A stretch of 20,595 bases of DNA from SZAS-79 sp038319115 (GCA_038319115.1 JBBQCV010000048.1:1-20595); one strand, 5' to 3'; shown: positions 1-7,648, numbered from the stretch's first letter. The notes: generated from the letters alone by a model not told the origin. Program-made: numbers and translations.

Positions 1-587
1 AGGGCGGCCTCCCACGAGTCGGTGTCCACACCCACTTCGCGCTGCGTGATCACGCAGTTGCGGTGCGGGTGCACGTACTCGACCGGGTCCTCGATGGTGA
101 TGATGTGGCCGTGCGAGTTGGCGTTGCGGTAGCCGATCATCGCCGCCAGCGAGGTCGACTTGCCCGAGCCCGTGCCGCCGACGAACAGCACCAGCCCGCG
201 CTTGGTCATGATCACGTCCTTCAGCACCGGGGGGAGCTTGAGGTCGTCGAAATCGGGGATCGAGGTGGTGATCGTGCGCATGATCATGCCCACCTTCTGC
301 ATCTGGATGAAGGCGTTCACGCGAAAGCGCCCGATGCCGGAGGGGCTGATGGCGAAGTTGCACTCCTTGGTGGCCTCGAACTGCGCCGCCTGCTTGTCGT
401 TCATGACCGCGCGCGCGAGCATCGCCGTGTGCTGCGAGGTGAGCGGCGTCTGCGACAGCGGCTGCATTTTGCCGTCGCCCTTCATCGCCGGCGGGAAGCC
501 CTCGGTGATGAAAAGGTCGGAGCCCTTCTTCGCGAGCATCGCGCGCAGAAGGTCGTAGATGAATTTTGTTGCCTGTTCGCTTTCCAT
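1..587 (-). CDS. pilU: PilU, type IV pilus retraction ATPase (3' end outside window)
   Basis: PilT-like secretion ATPase that helps drive type IV pilus retraction at the inner membrane, normally as the accessory partner of PilT. The visible 195 codons include the Walker A box GGTGSGKST at residues 137-145, the Asp box ITIEDPVEYVH after it, and a TQREVG stretch close to the window edge. Walker B and the C-terminal part are cut off. The frame is open to base 1, so the gene is partial because of the window and is not broken. The start ATG is well supported: an AGGAGA ribosome site lies 6 bases upstream and overlaps the pilT stop codon. The gene follows pilT with a 10-base gap, the usual pilT-pilU arrangement. 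PilU is preferred over a second PilT because of its position and the divergent N-terminus (MESEQATKF, KGSDLFITEGFPP). Confidence 0.95.
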   Translation of the reverse strand, partial: MESEQATKFIYDLLRAMLAKKGSDLFITEGFPPAMKGDGKMQPLSQTPLTSQHTAMLARAVMNDKQAAQFEATKECNFAISPSGIGRFRVNAFIQMQKVGMIMRTITTSIPDFDDLKLPPVLKDVIMTKRGLVLFVGGTGSGKSTSLAAMIGYRNANSHGHIITIEDPVEYVHPHRNCVITQREVGVDTDSWEAA

Positions 588-593
588 GGCCGT

Positions 594-599
594 TCTCCT
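594..599 (-). promoter_or_regulatory. Ribosome binding site of pilU
   Basis: On the minus strand AGGAGA lies 6 bases before the pilU ATG. Its first bases are shared with the TAG stop of pilT (598-600), which suggests translational coupling. Confidence 0.8.
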
Positions 600-1641
600 A
601 TCCCGCGAAGGTGTCCTTGTTGGCCGCCTTGCTGCGCGCCTCGGGCACCGAGATGACGTTGCGCTTCACGAGGTCGGTCAGGTTCTGGTCGAGCGTCTGC
701 ATGCCGTATTGCGAGCCGGTCTGGATCGCCGAGTACATCTGCGGGATCTTGGCTTCGCGGATCAGGTTGTTGATCGCCGGCGTGCCGATCATGATCTCGT
801 GCGCGGCGACGCGGCCGCTGCCGTCCTTGGTCTTGAGCAGGGTCTGCGAGATGATCGCGCGCAGGCTGGTCGAGATCATCGCGCGGATCATGTCCTTCTC
901 CGCGGCGGGGAACACGTCGATGATGCGGTCGATCGTCTTGGCCGCCGACGAGGTGTGCAGGGTGCCGAACACCAGGTGGCCGGTTTCCGCGCCCGACAGC
1001 GCCAGGCGGATGGTTTCCAGGTCCCGCATCTCGCCCACCAGGATGACGTCCGGGTCTTCGCGCAGCGCGGAGCGCAGCGCATTGGAAAATGACAGCGTGT
1101 GCGGGCCGACCTCGCGCTGGTTGATCAGGCACTTCTTCGATTCGTGCACGAACTCGATGGGGTCCTCGATGGTCAGGATGTGGCCCTCTTCGGATTCGTT
1201 CTTGTGGTTGACCATCGCCGCGAGGGTGGTCGACTTGCCCGAGCCGGTCGGGCCGGTGACCAGCACCACGCCGCGCGGGTAGTCGGAGATGTCCTTGAAG
1301 ATCTTGGGCGCCTTGAGATCCTCCAGCGACAGGATCTTGGAGGGAATCACCCGCATGACCGCCGCCGCGCCGCGTTGCTGCACGAAGGCGTTGACGCGAA
1401 AGCGCGCGAGGTTGGGGATCGCGAACGAGAAGTCGCACTCGAGGTTCTCCTCGTAGAACTTCCTCTGCCCGTCGTTCATGATGTCGTAGATCATCCCGTG
1501 CACGTCCTTGTGGTCCATGGCCGGGAGGTTGATGCGCTTCACGTCGCCGTGCACGCGGATCATGGGTGGCAGGCCGGAGGACAGGTGCAGGTCGGATGCT
1601 TTGTTCTTGACTACGAAGGCAAGGAGCTCGGTCAGATCCAT
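598..1641 (-). CDS. pilT: PilT, type IV pilus retraction ATPase
   Basis: Hexameric ATPase that depolymerises type IV pili, powering twitching motility and DNA uptake, from the cytoplasmic face of the inner membrane. At 347 residues it is the usual family length. Visible motifs: Walker A GPTGSGKST (130-138), Asp box LTIEDPIEF (156-164), Walker B DPDVILVGEMRD (196-207), His box GHLVFGTLHT (221-230), and AINNLIRE (289-296), the PilT-type C-terminal motif needed for retraction (AIRNLIRE in other species). The ATG at 1641 follows a GGGGGA ribosome site at 5-base spacing. It heads a pilT-pilU operon and is divergent from yggS across 89 bases, an arrangement common in beta- and gammaproteobacteria. 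Confidence 0.98.
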   Translation of the reverse strand: MDLTELLAFVVKNKASDLHLSSGLPPMIRVHGDVKRINLPAMDHKDVHGMIYDIMNDGQRKFYEENLECDFSFAIPNLARFRVNAFVQQRGAAAVMRVIPSKILSLEDLKAPKIFKDISDYPRGVVLVTGPTGSGKSTTLAAMVNHKNESEEGHILTIEDPIEFVHESKKCLINQREVGPHTLSFSNALRSALREDPDVILVGEMRDLETIRLALSGAETGHLVFGTLHTSSAAKTIDRIIDVFPAAEKDMIRAMISTSLRAIISQTLLKTKDGSGRVAAHEIMIGTPAINNLIREAKIPQMYSAIQTGSQYGMQTLDQNLTDLVKRNVISVPEARSKAANKDTFAG

Positions 1642-1646
1642 TACAA

Positions 1647-1658
1647 TCCCCCGGGGGA
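1647..1658. repeat. 12-base perfect palindrome containing the pilT ribosome site
   Basis: TCCCCCGGGGGA is self-complementary. On the minus strand its distal half, GGGGGA, is the pilT Shine-Dalgarno sequence, so the two halves could pair and mask it. The palindrome has no unpaired centre, so a hairpin would lose some pairs to form a loop. Confidence 0.6.
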
Positions 1659-1730
1659 AGAAGAGGCAGGGTGGGGCGCGGCCGATTGCGGTCCTGATCG
1701 AATTCGCGCGGGCAACGCAGGTGGAAAATT

Positions 1731-2444
1731 ATGGCGGCAATCGATGATAACTTGCAAGCCGTTGCGGCGCGCATCCGCGAAGCCGCCCGGGCCGCGGGAC
1801 GCGACGCGTCCGCCGTGCGTCTGCTCGCGGTGACCAAAACCGTGCCGCACGCGAAGATCAGCGAAGCTTATTCCGCGGGCCAGCGCAGTTTTGGCGAGAA
1901 CTACGTCCAGGAAGCGCTCGACAAGCAGGCCGCCCTCGCCGCCGCCGGGTCCTGCGCGGATATCGAATGGCACCTGATCGGCCCCCTGCAAAGCAACAAG
2001 ACCCGCGCCGCGGCGCAGTGCTTCGACTGGGTCCACACCATCGACCGCGAAAAGGTCGCGCGCCGGCTTTCGGATGCGCGACCCGCCGGCGCGCCGCCGC
2101 TGAACGTCCTCGTGCAGGTCAACGTCTCGGGTGAGGCGACCAAGAGCGGCGTCCCACCGGGGGAGGCCGAGCAGCTTGCGCGCGCGGTGACACAATGCTC
2201 ACGCCTGCGGCTGCGTGGCCTGATGGCGATCCCCGAACCCACCGATGATGCGCGCCTGCAGGCTGAGCGATATCACTCCGTGCGCGCCTTGTTCGACGCG
2301 ATGAACGCCAGCGGTTTCACGCTCGATACGTTGTCGATGGGCATGTCGCAGGACCTCGAGGCCGCCATTGCGCAGGGCTCCACGATGGTTCGCGTCGGAA
2401 CGGCCCTGTTCGGTGAGCGCGCCTACGCCAAGGCGGCGGCATGA
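1731..2444 (+). CDS. yggS: YggS/PLPBP family pyridoxal phosphate homeostasis protein
   Basis: Cytosolic PLP-binding protein of the alanine-racemase-fold family. It has no established catalytic activity and maintains vitamin B6 and amino-acid balance. It has 237 residues, usual for the family. The PLP lysine is K36 in LLAVTKTVP, the same position as in the E. coli protein. Other family blocks are FGENYVQE (54-61), HLIGPLQSNKTR (81-92), and near the C-terminus MSQDLEAAI followed by GSTMVRVGTALFGER. The ATG at 1731 is preceded by GGTGGA at 5-base spacing. It is the first gene of a plus-strand run and overlaps proC by 4 bases. The yggS-proC pairing is widely conserved. Confidence 0.96.
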   Translation: MAAIDDNLQAVAARIREAARAAGRDASAVRLLAVTKTVPHAKISEAYSAGQRSFGENYVQEALDKQAALAAAGSCADIEWHLIGPLQSNKTRAAAQCFDWVHTIDREKVARRLSDARPAGAPPLNVLVQVNVSGEATKSGVPPGEAEQLARAVTQCSRLRLRGLMAIPEPTDDARLQAERYHSVRALFDAMNASGFTLDTLSMGMSQDLEAAIAQGSTMVRVGTALFGERAYAKAAA

Positions 2445-3256
2445 AAATCGCATTCATCGGCGGTGGCAACATGGCGAGCGCGCTCATCGGCGGCCTGCGC
2501 GCCAAAGGCTACGCGGTCGACGCGGTTTCGGTGGTCGAACTCATTGCGCCGGCGCGCGCGGCGCTGGCCGCGAAGTACAAGGTCCACGTTAGCGAAGCGC
2601 CCGATGAACGCACGTTTGTCGCCGACACCATCGTGCTCGCGGTCAAGCCGCAGGACATGCGCAGCGCCGTCACCGGGCTGGGAAGCCGGCTGCAGGGCCA
2701 GCTCGTGATCAGCATCGCGGCCGGGATCCGGCTCGAGGACCTGTCGCGCTGGCTGGGCGGCTACCGCAAGATGGTGCGCGTCATGCCCAATACCCCCGCG
2801 CTCATCGGCGCCGGCATCGCCGGCCTCTATGCGGGCCCCGAAGTCAGCGCCGACGAGAGACAGCGCGCCGAAACCGTCCTCGGCGCGGTCGGCAAGACCG
2901 TATGGGTCGAGGACGAGGCGCTCATCGACCCGGTGACTGCGGTGTCGGGGAGCGGCCCGGCCTACGTGTTCTATTTCATCGAAGCCCTCGAAAAGGCCGG
3001 CGTCGACCTCGGGCTGGCGCCGCAGGCCGCGCGGGTGCTGGCGATCGAGACCTTCGTCGGCGCAGCGCGGCTGGCGGCCGAAAGCAGCGAGCCGCCGGGT
3101 GTGCTGCGCGAGAGGGTCACCTCCAAGGGGGGCACTACCGAGGCGGCGCTCAAGGTCTTCGCCGCCGAGGACATCGCGGCGCGCATCGGCAAGGCGCTCA
3201 AGGCCGCCAGCGACCGCGGCGCGGAGATGGGCCGGCAGCTTGGCAAGGATGCCTGA
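2441..3256 (+). CDS. proC: Pyrroline-5-carboxylate reductase
   Basis: Catalyses the last step of proline synthesis, the NAD(P)H-dependent reduction of 1-pyrroline-5-carboxylate to L-proline, in the cytoplasm. It has 271 residues, close to the E. coli enzyme. The N-terminal dinucleotide site is FIGGGNMASALIG (5-17). RVMPNTPALIGAG (113-125), VTAVSGSGPAY (165-175) and TSKGGTTEAAL (227-237) are the family signatures around the substrate and dimer interface. The start overlaps the yggS stop as ATGA, so the two are probably translationally coupled. yggT follows after two bases. Confidence 0.97.
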   Translation: MKIAFIGGGNMASALIGGLRAKGYAVDAVSVVELIAPARAALAAKYKVHVSEAPDERTFVADTIVLAVKPQDMRSAVTGLGSRLQGQLVISIAAGIRLEDLSRWLGGYRKMVRVMPNTPALIGAGIAGLYAGPEVSADERQRAETVLGAVGKTVWVEDEALIDPVTAVSGSGPAYVFYFIEALEKAGVDLGLAPQAARVLAIETFVGAARLAAESSEPPGVLRERVTSKGGTTEAALKVFAAEDIAARIGKALKAASDRGAEMGRQLGKDA

Positions 3257-3258
3257 AC

Positions 3259-3831
3259 ATGCTTGCCCAGATCCTCGAATTCCTCATCGATTCGGTCTCG
3301 GGGTTCTTCGTGTTCCTGCTGCTCGCGCGGTTCCACTTCCAGTGGCTGCGCGTGTCGTTCAGGAACCAGTTCGGCGGCTTCATCATCGGCCTGACCAACT
3401 GGATCGTGATGCCGGCGCGCCGCGTGATTCCCGGCCTGGCCGGCCTCGACCTGCCCACGCTCGTGGCGGCCTGGGTCATCCAAGTGGTGACGCTCGCCCT
3501 CGTCTTCATGGTGCGCGGGCACGACCTCATGGCCGCGCCAGGTGCGATGGCGGCGGTGCTCTCCGGGCTCGCACTTTTCGACCTGATGCGCTTCAGCCTG
3601 TACCTGCTCATCTTTGCGCTCATCGTGCAGGCGGTGCTGTCGTGGACCAACCCGTCCTCGCCGGTCGGCGCGATCTTCGATGCCGTCGTGCGCCCGTTCC
3701 TGCGCCCCATCCGGCGCTTCGTCCCGCCGATATCGAACGTCGACCTCTCGCCGCTGGTGCTGCTGATCCTGCTTCAGGTGGTGTTGATCCCGCTCGCCTA
3801 TGGGCGCGCGACGTTCGCGGGCCTGTTCTGA
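3259..3831 (+). CDS. yggT: YggT family integral membrane protein
   Basis: Small inner-membrane protein with two YGGT repeats. The family has been linked to osmotic tolerance and to membrane or cell-shape functions, but no biochemical role is settled. The 190 residues hold four to five hydrophobic segments: about 5-22, 65-85, 95-112, 113-130 and 165-185. Each half ends in the family pattern with a conserved proline and basic residues (VMPARRVIPG in the first half, VVRPFLRPIRRFVP in the second). The ATG lies two bases after the proC stop with AAGGA 9 bases upstream. The longer open frame starting inside proC is ignored because this start gives the normal family N-terminus. Confidence 0.92.
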   Translation: MLAQILEFLIDSVSGFFVFLLLARFHFQWLRVSFRNQFGGFIIGLTNWIVMPARRVIPGLAGLDLPTLVAAWVIQVVTLALVFMVRGHDLMAAPGAMAAVLSGLALFDLMRFSLYLLIFALIVQAVLSWTNPSSPVGAIFDAVVRPFLRPIRRFVPPISNVDLSPLVLLILLQVVLIPLAYGRATFAGLF

Positions 3832-5434
3832 GCGCGGCGATGCCCAGCCGCAGCGCGTCGTGGAAGGCCTGAGCGCCGTCCTCGAGCCGGACATCGGGCA
3901 CGGCACGCTGGGCGCGTGCCCGGTCGCGCCGGACGCGCTGCAGGGCATCAAGCGCCAGCAGACCAATCCGGCCCGCTGGAAAGGCCGCGCGTGGCAGGAA
4001 TTCCGCGACGCGCTGGGCGTGCTGGGCGTCGAGGTCGCGGAGTCGAAGGCGGCGCGCGGGGCATACGCAACCGATGCGGGCGGTACCGCTTACGGCCTGC
4101 CGCACGGCGTGGTGGTGGCGCGCAGCGCCGTGCAGGTCGCTGCGTTGATGCGCGCAGCACAGGCGCACCGCGTCCCCGTGACCGTGCGCGGCGGCGGGCT
4201 GACGACCGAAGGCGAGTCGGTCGCTTTCGGCGGCGTGCTCCTCGACATGACCGGCATGAGCCGGGTCGTCGCAATCGATGCCGCCGCCGGGACGGTACGC
4301 ACCCAGGCCGGGATCTTCTGGCACAGCCTGGCCGAGGAACTGCGCCGCGAGGGCCTCGACTACCTGTCCGCGCCGCTCAACCTCACCTCGTCGGTGGGCG
4401 GCACGCTCGGGGTGGGCGGCATCGACGTCAATTCCGCGCGCCTTGGCTGTAGCGCCGACCAGGCGCTCGCGCTGCAGGTGGTCACCCCCACAGGCGAGAT
4501 CGTCGAGTGTTCCGACACCCTCAACGCGGACCTGTTCGCGCGCGTCATCCTCGGCTACGGCCAGTTCGGCGTCATCACCGAGGCCACGCTCAAAGTGCGA
4601 CCTTACACGCCGCTGCGCATGCATTACTACTATTACTCGTCGCTGCGCACGGCGATCGAGGACCTGCAGATGCTCGACCGCGACGATGCGAGCGACTATT
4701 CCGGCATCCTCACGATCCTCGATTGCGCGGTCAACCTGCTGGTGGCGTTCGACTCGGTCGAGCGCGAAACGGCGTTTCGCGCCCGCTGGGCGGCGCGCCT
4801 GCGCGGCCACGGCGAGGCCGGCTTCGCGCTGCGCATGCTCGGACGCTATGCACTGCGACCGTGGCGGCTGGGCGAGGCGTGGTACCTGCTGCAACGCAAG
4901 CGCGAGCTGTTTCCCGAGCTGCAGCGGCCCGAGTACATGCGCGATGGCATGATGCTCGACCGCACGGTGGTGTTCTCGCGCGCGGTGTGGAAATTCTGGG
5001 GCGGACGGCAGATGGTCATCCCCGACCTCGCCACCTCGGCGGCCAAGTTCGCCGACGCGGTCGAGCGTGGCAACGCGGTGTGCCGGAAATACTTCCCGCA
5101 CTACACGCTCTATTGCGTGGGCATCCGCCTGCGCCCAGACCATCGCGAGCATTACGAGATGTCGTGCATCCCGCCCGACGCGGACGAGTGGGCCTACGGC
5201 TGCGAGTTCGAGCCCATGACCAACGGCCGGACCTACAGCCGCGACCACTTGCAATCGTTCAAGAATGCGATCTACGACATCGGCGTCGACATGGGCGCGA
5301 GCTACTACCGCTTCGGCGGCATGATGAAAGGCTACATCCGCCGCGTATTTGGCGACGCGCTGGTCGAGCGTCACCTCGCCATGAAGCGCAAGGCCGACCC
5401 GGCGATGATCCTCAACCGCGACGTGATCTTCTGA
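3800..5434 (+). CDS. FAD-linked dehydrogenase, cytokinin-oxidase-like (substrate unknown)
   Basis: Flavoprotein of the FAD-binding type 4 (PCMH/VAO) fold. With the ATG at 3800 it has 544 residues and overlaps yggT by 32 bases. A GTG at 3860 would remove 20 residues that look unconserved, so the start is uncertain. FAD-site blocks: VTVRGGGLTTEGES (127-140), TSSVGGTLGVGG (196-207), LQVVTPTGEIVECS (225-238) and LGYGQFGVITEATLKV shortly after. The last two closely resemble the plant cytokinin dehydrogenase pattern. Enzymes of that group often bind FAD through a histidine in the first loop; here that loop has glycine or threonine, so non-covalent FAD is likely. The C-terminal half is rich in Tyr and Trp. 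The next gene, an iron-sulfur protein, overlaps the stop by one base, which suggests a dehydrogenase passing electrons on rather than an oxygen-using oxidase (inference). No function assigned. Confidence 0.8.
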   Translation: MGARRSRACSERGDAQPQRVVEGLSAVLEPDIGHGTLGACPVAPDALQGIKRQQTNPARWKGRAWQEFRDALGVLGVEVAESKAARGAYATDAGGTAYGLPHGVVVARSAVQVAALMRAAQAHRVPVTVRGGGLTTEGESVAFGGVLLDMTGMSRVVAIDAAAGTVRTQAGIFWHSLAEELRREGLDYLSAPLNLTSSVGGTLGVGGIDVNSARLGCSADQALALQVVTPTGEIVECSDTLNADLFARVILGYGQFGVITEATLKVRPYTPLRMHYYYYSSLRTAIEDLQMLDRDDASDYSGILTILDCAVNLLVAFDSVERETAFRARWAARLRGHGEAGFALRMLGRYALRPWRLGEAWYLLQRKRELFPELQRPEYMRDGMMLDRTVVFSRAVWKFWGGRQMVIPDLATSAAKFADAVERGNAVCRKYFPHYTLYCVGIRLRPDHREHYEMSCIPPDADEWAYGCEFEPMTNGRTYSRDHLQSFKNAIYDIGVDMGASYYRFGGMMKGYIRRVFGDALVERHLAMKRKADPAMILNRDVIF

Positions 5435-6351
5435 TGTTCGGCCGCCTCGGCCATAACGCAAAGAAGGCGGGCCACGCGGCGTGCAGCGGCTGCAGCCTGT
5501 GCCTGCTCGTGTGCCCGGCGTGGCGCAGCACGCACGACCCGCGCCTGACGCCCGAAGGCCGCGCCAAGGCACTGCAGCATGGCGCGACAGCTGAGGACGT
5601 GCGCGCTTCGGTCGAGGCCTGCGCGCTGTGCGGCGCCTGCGAGCCGGTGTGTCCCGAGCGCATCGATCTTGTCGGCATGACGCTCGACCTGCGCATGAGG
5701 CTGGCCGACGCGGAAGAGGTCAAGGCGGCCCAAGCCGGGATGCGCGCCCGCGTGCGACGTAACGCAGCCGCCGCGCGAACGCTCCTGCTCGCAGGACCTT
5801 CGCTGCTCGCCAAAGAGGCGCTGCTCGCCAGGATCGAAGCCCTGCTTGGCGCCCGGACCTGCGCGGACGATGGCGCCGATATCGCCCGCGCTCTCGCCGC
5901 CGGCGTGCCGGTTCCCGCCGAGCGGATTGCGGGCTTCCTCGCCAGCCTGCGCCACGCGAAACGCCTTGTCGTCGAAGACGGTGCCTGGGTGCGCCACCTG
6001 CGTGGGTGGTTGCCGAAGACCCGCGTCGCCGGACTGGGCGAAGCGCTTTCCAGCCTTGCCGCCGTGCGCCGCGGGCTGCGCAACACCGACCTCTACGTGA
6101 TCGAGCCGCGTGCCTATCACGGCGACTACGCGCGGCTGGTCAGCCATTACGATCGCCTGCGCACCGAGCGCGGCTGCGCGTTCAACCTCGACCTGCAGCG
6201 CATCGCGATTCCCGCCCACGGACAGGCCGGCTGGATCCTGAAGGGACTCGCCGTGGACCGCGTGGTGGTCGAAAGGCAGGAAGACGCCGCCGCGTTCGAG
6301 GCACTCGGCGCGCACGCCGTGGTGCACCTCGCGGAATTGGCGGATCATTAA
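5434..6351 (+). CDS. Two-[4Fe-4S] ferredoxin-like protein with unknown C-terminal domain
   Basis: 305-residue protein with two classical motifs of the CX2CX2CX3CP type: C17, C20, C23, C27 and C63, C66, C69, C73. These predict two [4Fe-4S] clusters in the manner of GlpC, HdrC and LutB subunits. Residues 80-305 carry no further cysteine motif. A stretch around YVIEPRAYHGDYARLVSHYD sits where related proteins have a cysteine-rich CCG domain, so it may be a degenerate relative (inference). The ATG shares its first base with the stop of the upstream dehydrogenase (TGATG), an arrangement typical of subunits made together. Likely role: electron carrier between the flanking flavoproteins. No signal peptide or membrane segment is seen. 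Partner and pathway are unknown. Confidence 0.85.
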   Translation: MFGRLGHNAKKAGHAACSGCSLCLLVCPAWRSTHDPRLTPEGRAKALQHGATAEDVRASVEACALCGACEPVCPERIDLVGMTLDLRMRLADAEEVKAAQAGMRARVRRNAAAARTLLLAGPSLLAKEALLARIEALLGARTCADDGADIARALAAGVPVPAERIAGFLASLRHAKRLVVEDGAWVRHLRGWLPKTRVAGLGEALSSLAAVRRGLRNTDLYVIEPRAYHGDYARLVSHYDRLRTERGCAFNLDLQRIAIPAHGQAGWILKGLAVDRVVVERQEDAAAFEALGAHAVVHLAELADH

Positions 6352-6374
6352 CGCCATGCAGACCAGGCCCACCC

Positions 6375-7583
6375 ATGCGTTCGGTTGACGTCATCATCGT
6401 CGGCGCCAGCCTGTCGGCCGCCGCCGCTGCCAAGCGACTGGTGGACGCGGGGCTCGAGACCCTCATCCTCGAGCGCAAGGAACTGCCGCGCCACAAGATC
6501 TGCAGCGGCATCCTGTCGCCGCGCGGGCACCGCTTCCTCCTCGAGAATTTCGGCCCGCTGCCGCGCGAGGCGCTGCACGAGCCGACCGCGTGCCGCGGGG
6601 TCACCTTCCACTTCCCGTCGATGGTGTCGTTGTCGATGGATTTTTTCGGCGGCACCACGCCCCACCTGCACCGCAAACATTCCGACCACTGGGCGATCAA
6701 GCGCAGCGGCGCCGAGGTGCACGACCAGACCTCCTTCGCCGGCCTGCAGGACAACGGCGACCACGTCATCGTGCACGCGCGCAAGAAGGGCGATCCGCTC
6801 GAGTACCGCGCCCGCCAGGTCATCGGCGCCGACGGCCCGAGCTCGCTGGTGACCCGCTCAATCTATCCGGACTACCCGCAGCAGATCCCGTGGTTCTTTG
6901 TCGGTCAGAAGTTCCATTCCATCATCGAGTGCCCGCTCGACGAGGAGTACTTCCATTTCTGGTTCCACCCGGGGCTGGGCCACTACACGTGGAGCCACGC
7001 CCGCGACGGCCGCCAGATCGTCGGCGTGGGATTCAAGCGCGGCGATAATTTCGCCCGCAAGCACCTCAACGTGGTGAAGTACCTGGAGGAAAAGCACGGC
7101 GTGCGCCTCGAGCCGCACACCGAGGACGAGGGCTGCGCGGAGAATTTCGGCCCCTCGCTCATCAACCGCTATGTGTTTGGCAAGGGCAACGTGCTGGTCA
7201 CCGGCCAGGCGGCCGGATTCCTCAACATGATCGGCGAGGGCATGAGCTGCGCGCTGCATTCGGGCGCCATCGCGGGCGAGGCGATCGTCGAGGCGCGCGT
7301 GACCGGCCGCCCGGTGCAGGAGATGTACCGCAGGATGATTGCCTCCGAAGTGCGCCGCACGACCGATCAGTGGAACCCGCTCAAGATCGCCTTCGACAAA
7401 CCGCACGAGGCCGATTTCCCCAAGGCGCTCATGGCGCTGGGATGGCGCGACCGCGCCAAGGTGCTGCGCGACATGTGGCGGTTCGTGGTGCTGTACAAGG
7501 AATTCAACTGGGGCCGGCAGATCTTCCGCGAGATGCTGCAGCGGCCGGTGTCCGGCGGCTACTCCATGCAAAGGTGGCTCTAG
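6375..7583 (+). CDS. Geranylgeranyl-reductase-like FAD oxidoreductase
   Basis: 402-residue flavoprotein resembling the geranylgeranyl reductase branch of the PHBH fold. Supporting blocks: an N-terminal beta-alpha-beta unit (VDVIIVGASLSAAAAAKRL, residues 4-22), PRHKICSGILSPRG (38-51) matching the PxxKxCGG hallmark, GADGPSS (151-157), and TGQAAGFLNMIGEG (276-289) at the flavin ribityl site. Two departures: the GxGxxG loop reads GASLSA (10-15), and the usual GD in VGDAAG is GQ (Q278). It begins 23 bases after the iron-sulfur gene with only a weak ribosome site and is the last gene of the run. Known relatives reduce isoprenoid double bonds, and some archaeal ones use an adjacently encoded ferredoxin. 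The substrate here is unknown. Confidence 0.82.
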   Translation: MRSVDVIIVGASLSAAAAAKRLVDAGLETLILERKELPRHKICSGILSPRGHRFLLENFGPLPREALHEPTACRGVTFHFPSMVSLSMDFFGGTTPHLHRKHSDHWAIKRSGAEVHDQTSFAGLQDNGDHVIVHARKKGDPLEYRARQVIGADGPSSLVTRSIYPDYPQQIPWFFVGQKFHSIIECPLDEEYFHFWFHPGLGHYTWSHARDGRQIVGVGFKRGDNFARKHLNVVKYLEEKHGVRLEPHTEDEGCAENFGPSLINRYVFGKGNVLVTGQAAGFLNMIGEGMSCALHSGAIAGEAIVEARVTGRPVQEMYRRMIASEVRRTTDQWNPLKIAFDKPHEADFPKALMALGWRDRAKVLRDMWRFVVLYKEFNWGRQIFREMLQRPVSGGYSMQRWL

Positions 7584-7590
7584 GAAGGGA

Positions 7591-7612
7591 AGGAGGGGCT
7601 GCCGCCCCTCCT
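7591..7612. repeat. 9-base-pair stem-loop downstream of the redox trio
   Basis: Arms AGGAGGGGC (7591-7599) and GCCCCTCCT (7604-7612) are perfectly complementary around a TGCC loop. It lies 8 bases after the last stop of the plus-strand run. There is no T-run on either side, so it is not a standard intrinsic terminator. It may act as an mRNA 3' end stabiliser. Confidence 0.6.
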
Positions 7613-7631
7613 CAGACCTCCCCGCGAAGTC

Positions 7632-7648
7632 GGGGACGCCGCGTCCCC
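7632..7648. repeat. GC-rich inverted repeat between convergent genes
   Basis: GGGGACGC (7632-7639) and GCGTCCCC (7641-7648) are exact complements around one base; the realistic stem is GGGGAC/GTCCCC with a 5-base loop. TCCCC at 7619-7623 could pair with GGGGA at 7632-7636 instead, so two foldings compete. Confidence 0.55.

Noticed and set aside
3831..3860. Alternative ATG at 3840 for the FAD dehydrogenase
   Set aside because: It is in a different reading frame from the conserved protein.
3620..5572. A 650-codon minus-strand open frame opposite the FAD dehydrogenase
   Set aside because: No recognisable domain; its His/Arg/Ala-rich composition is that of an antisense frame in GC-rich coding DNA.
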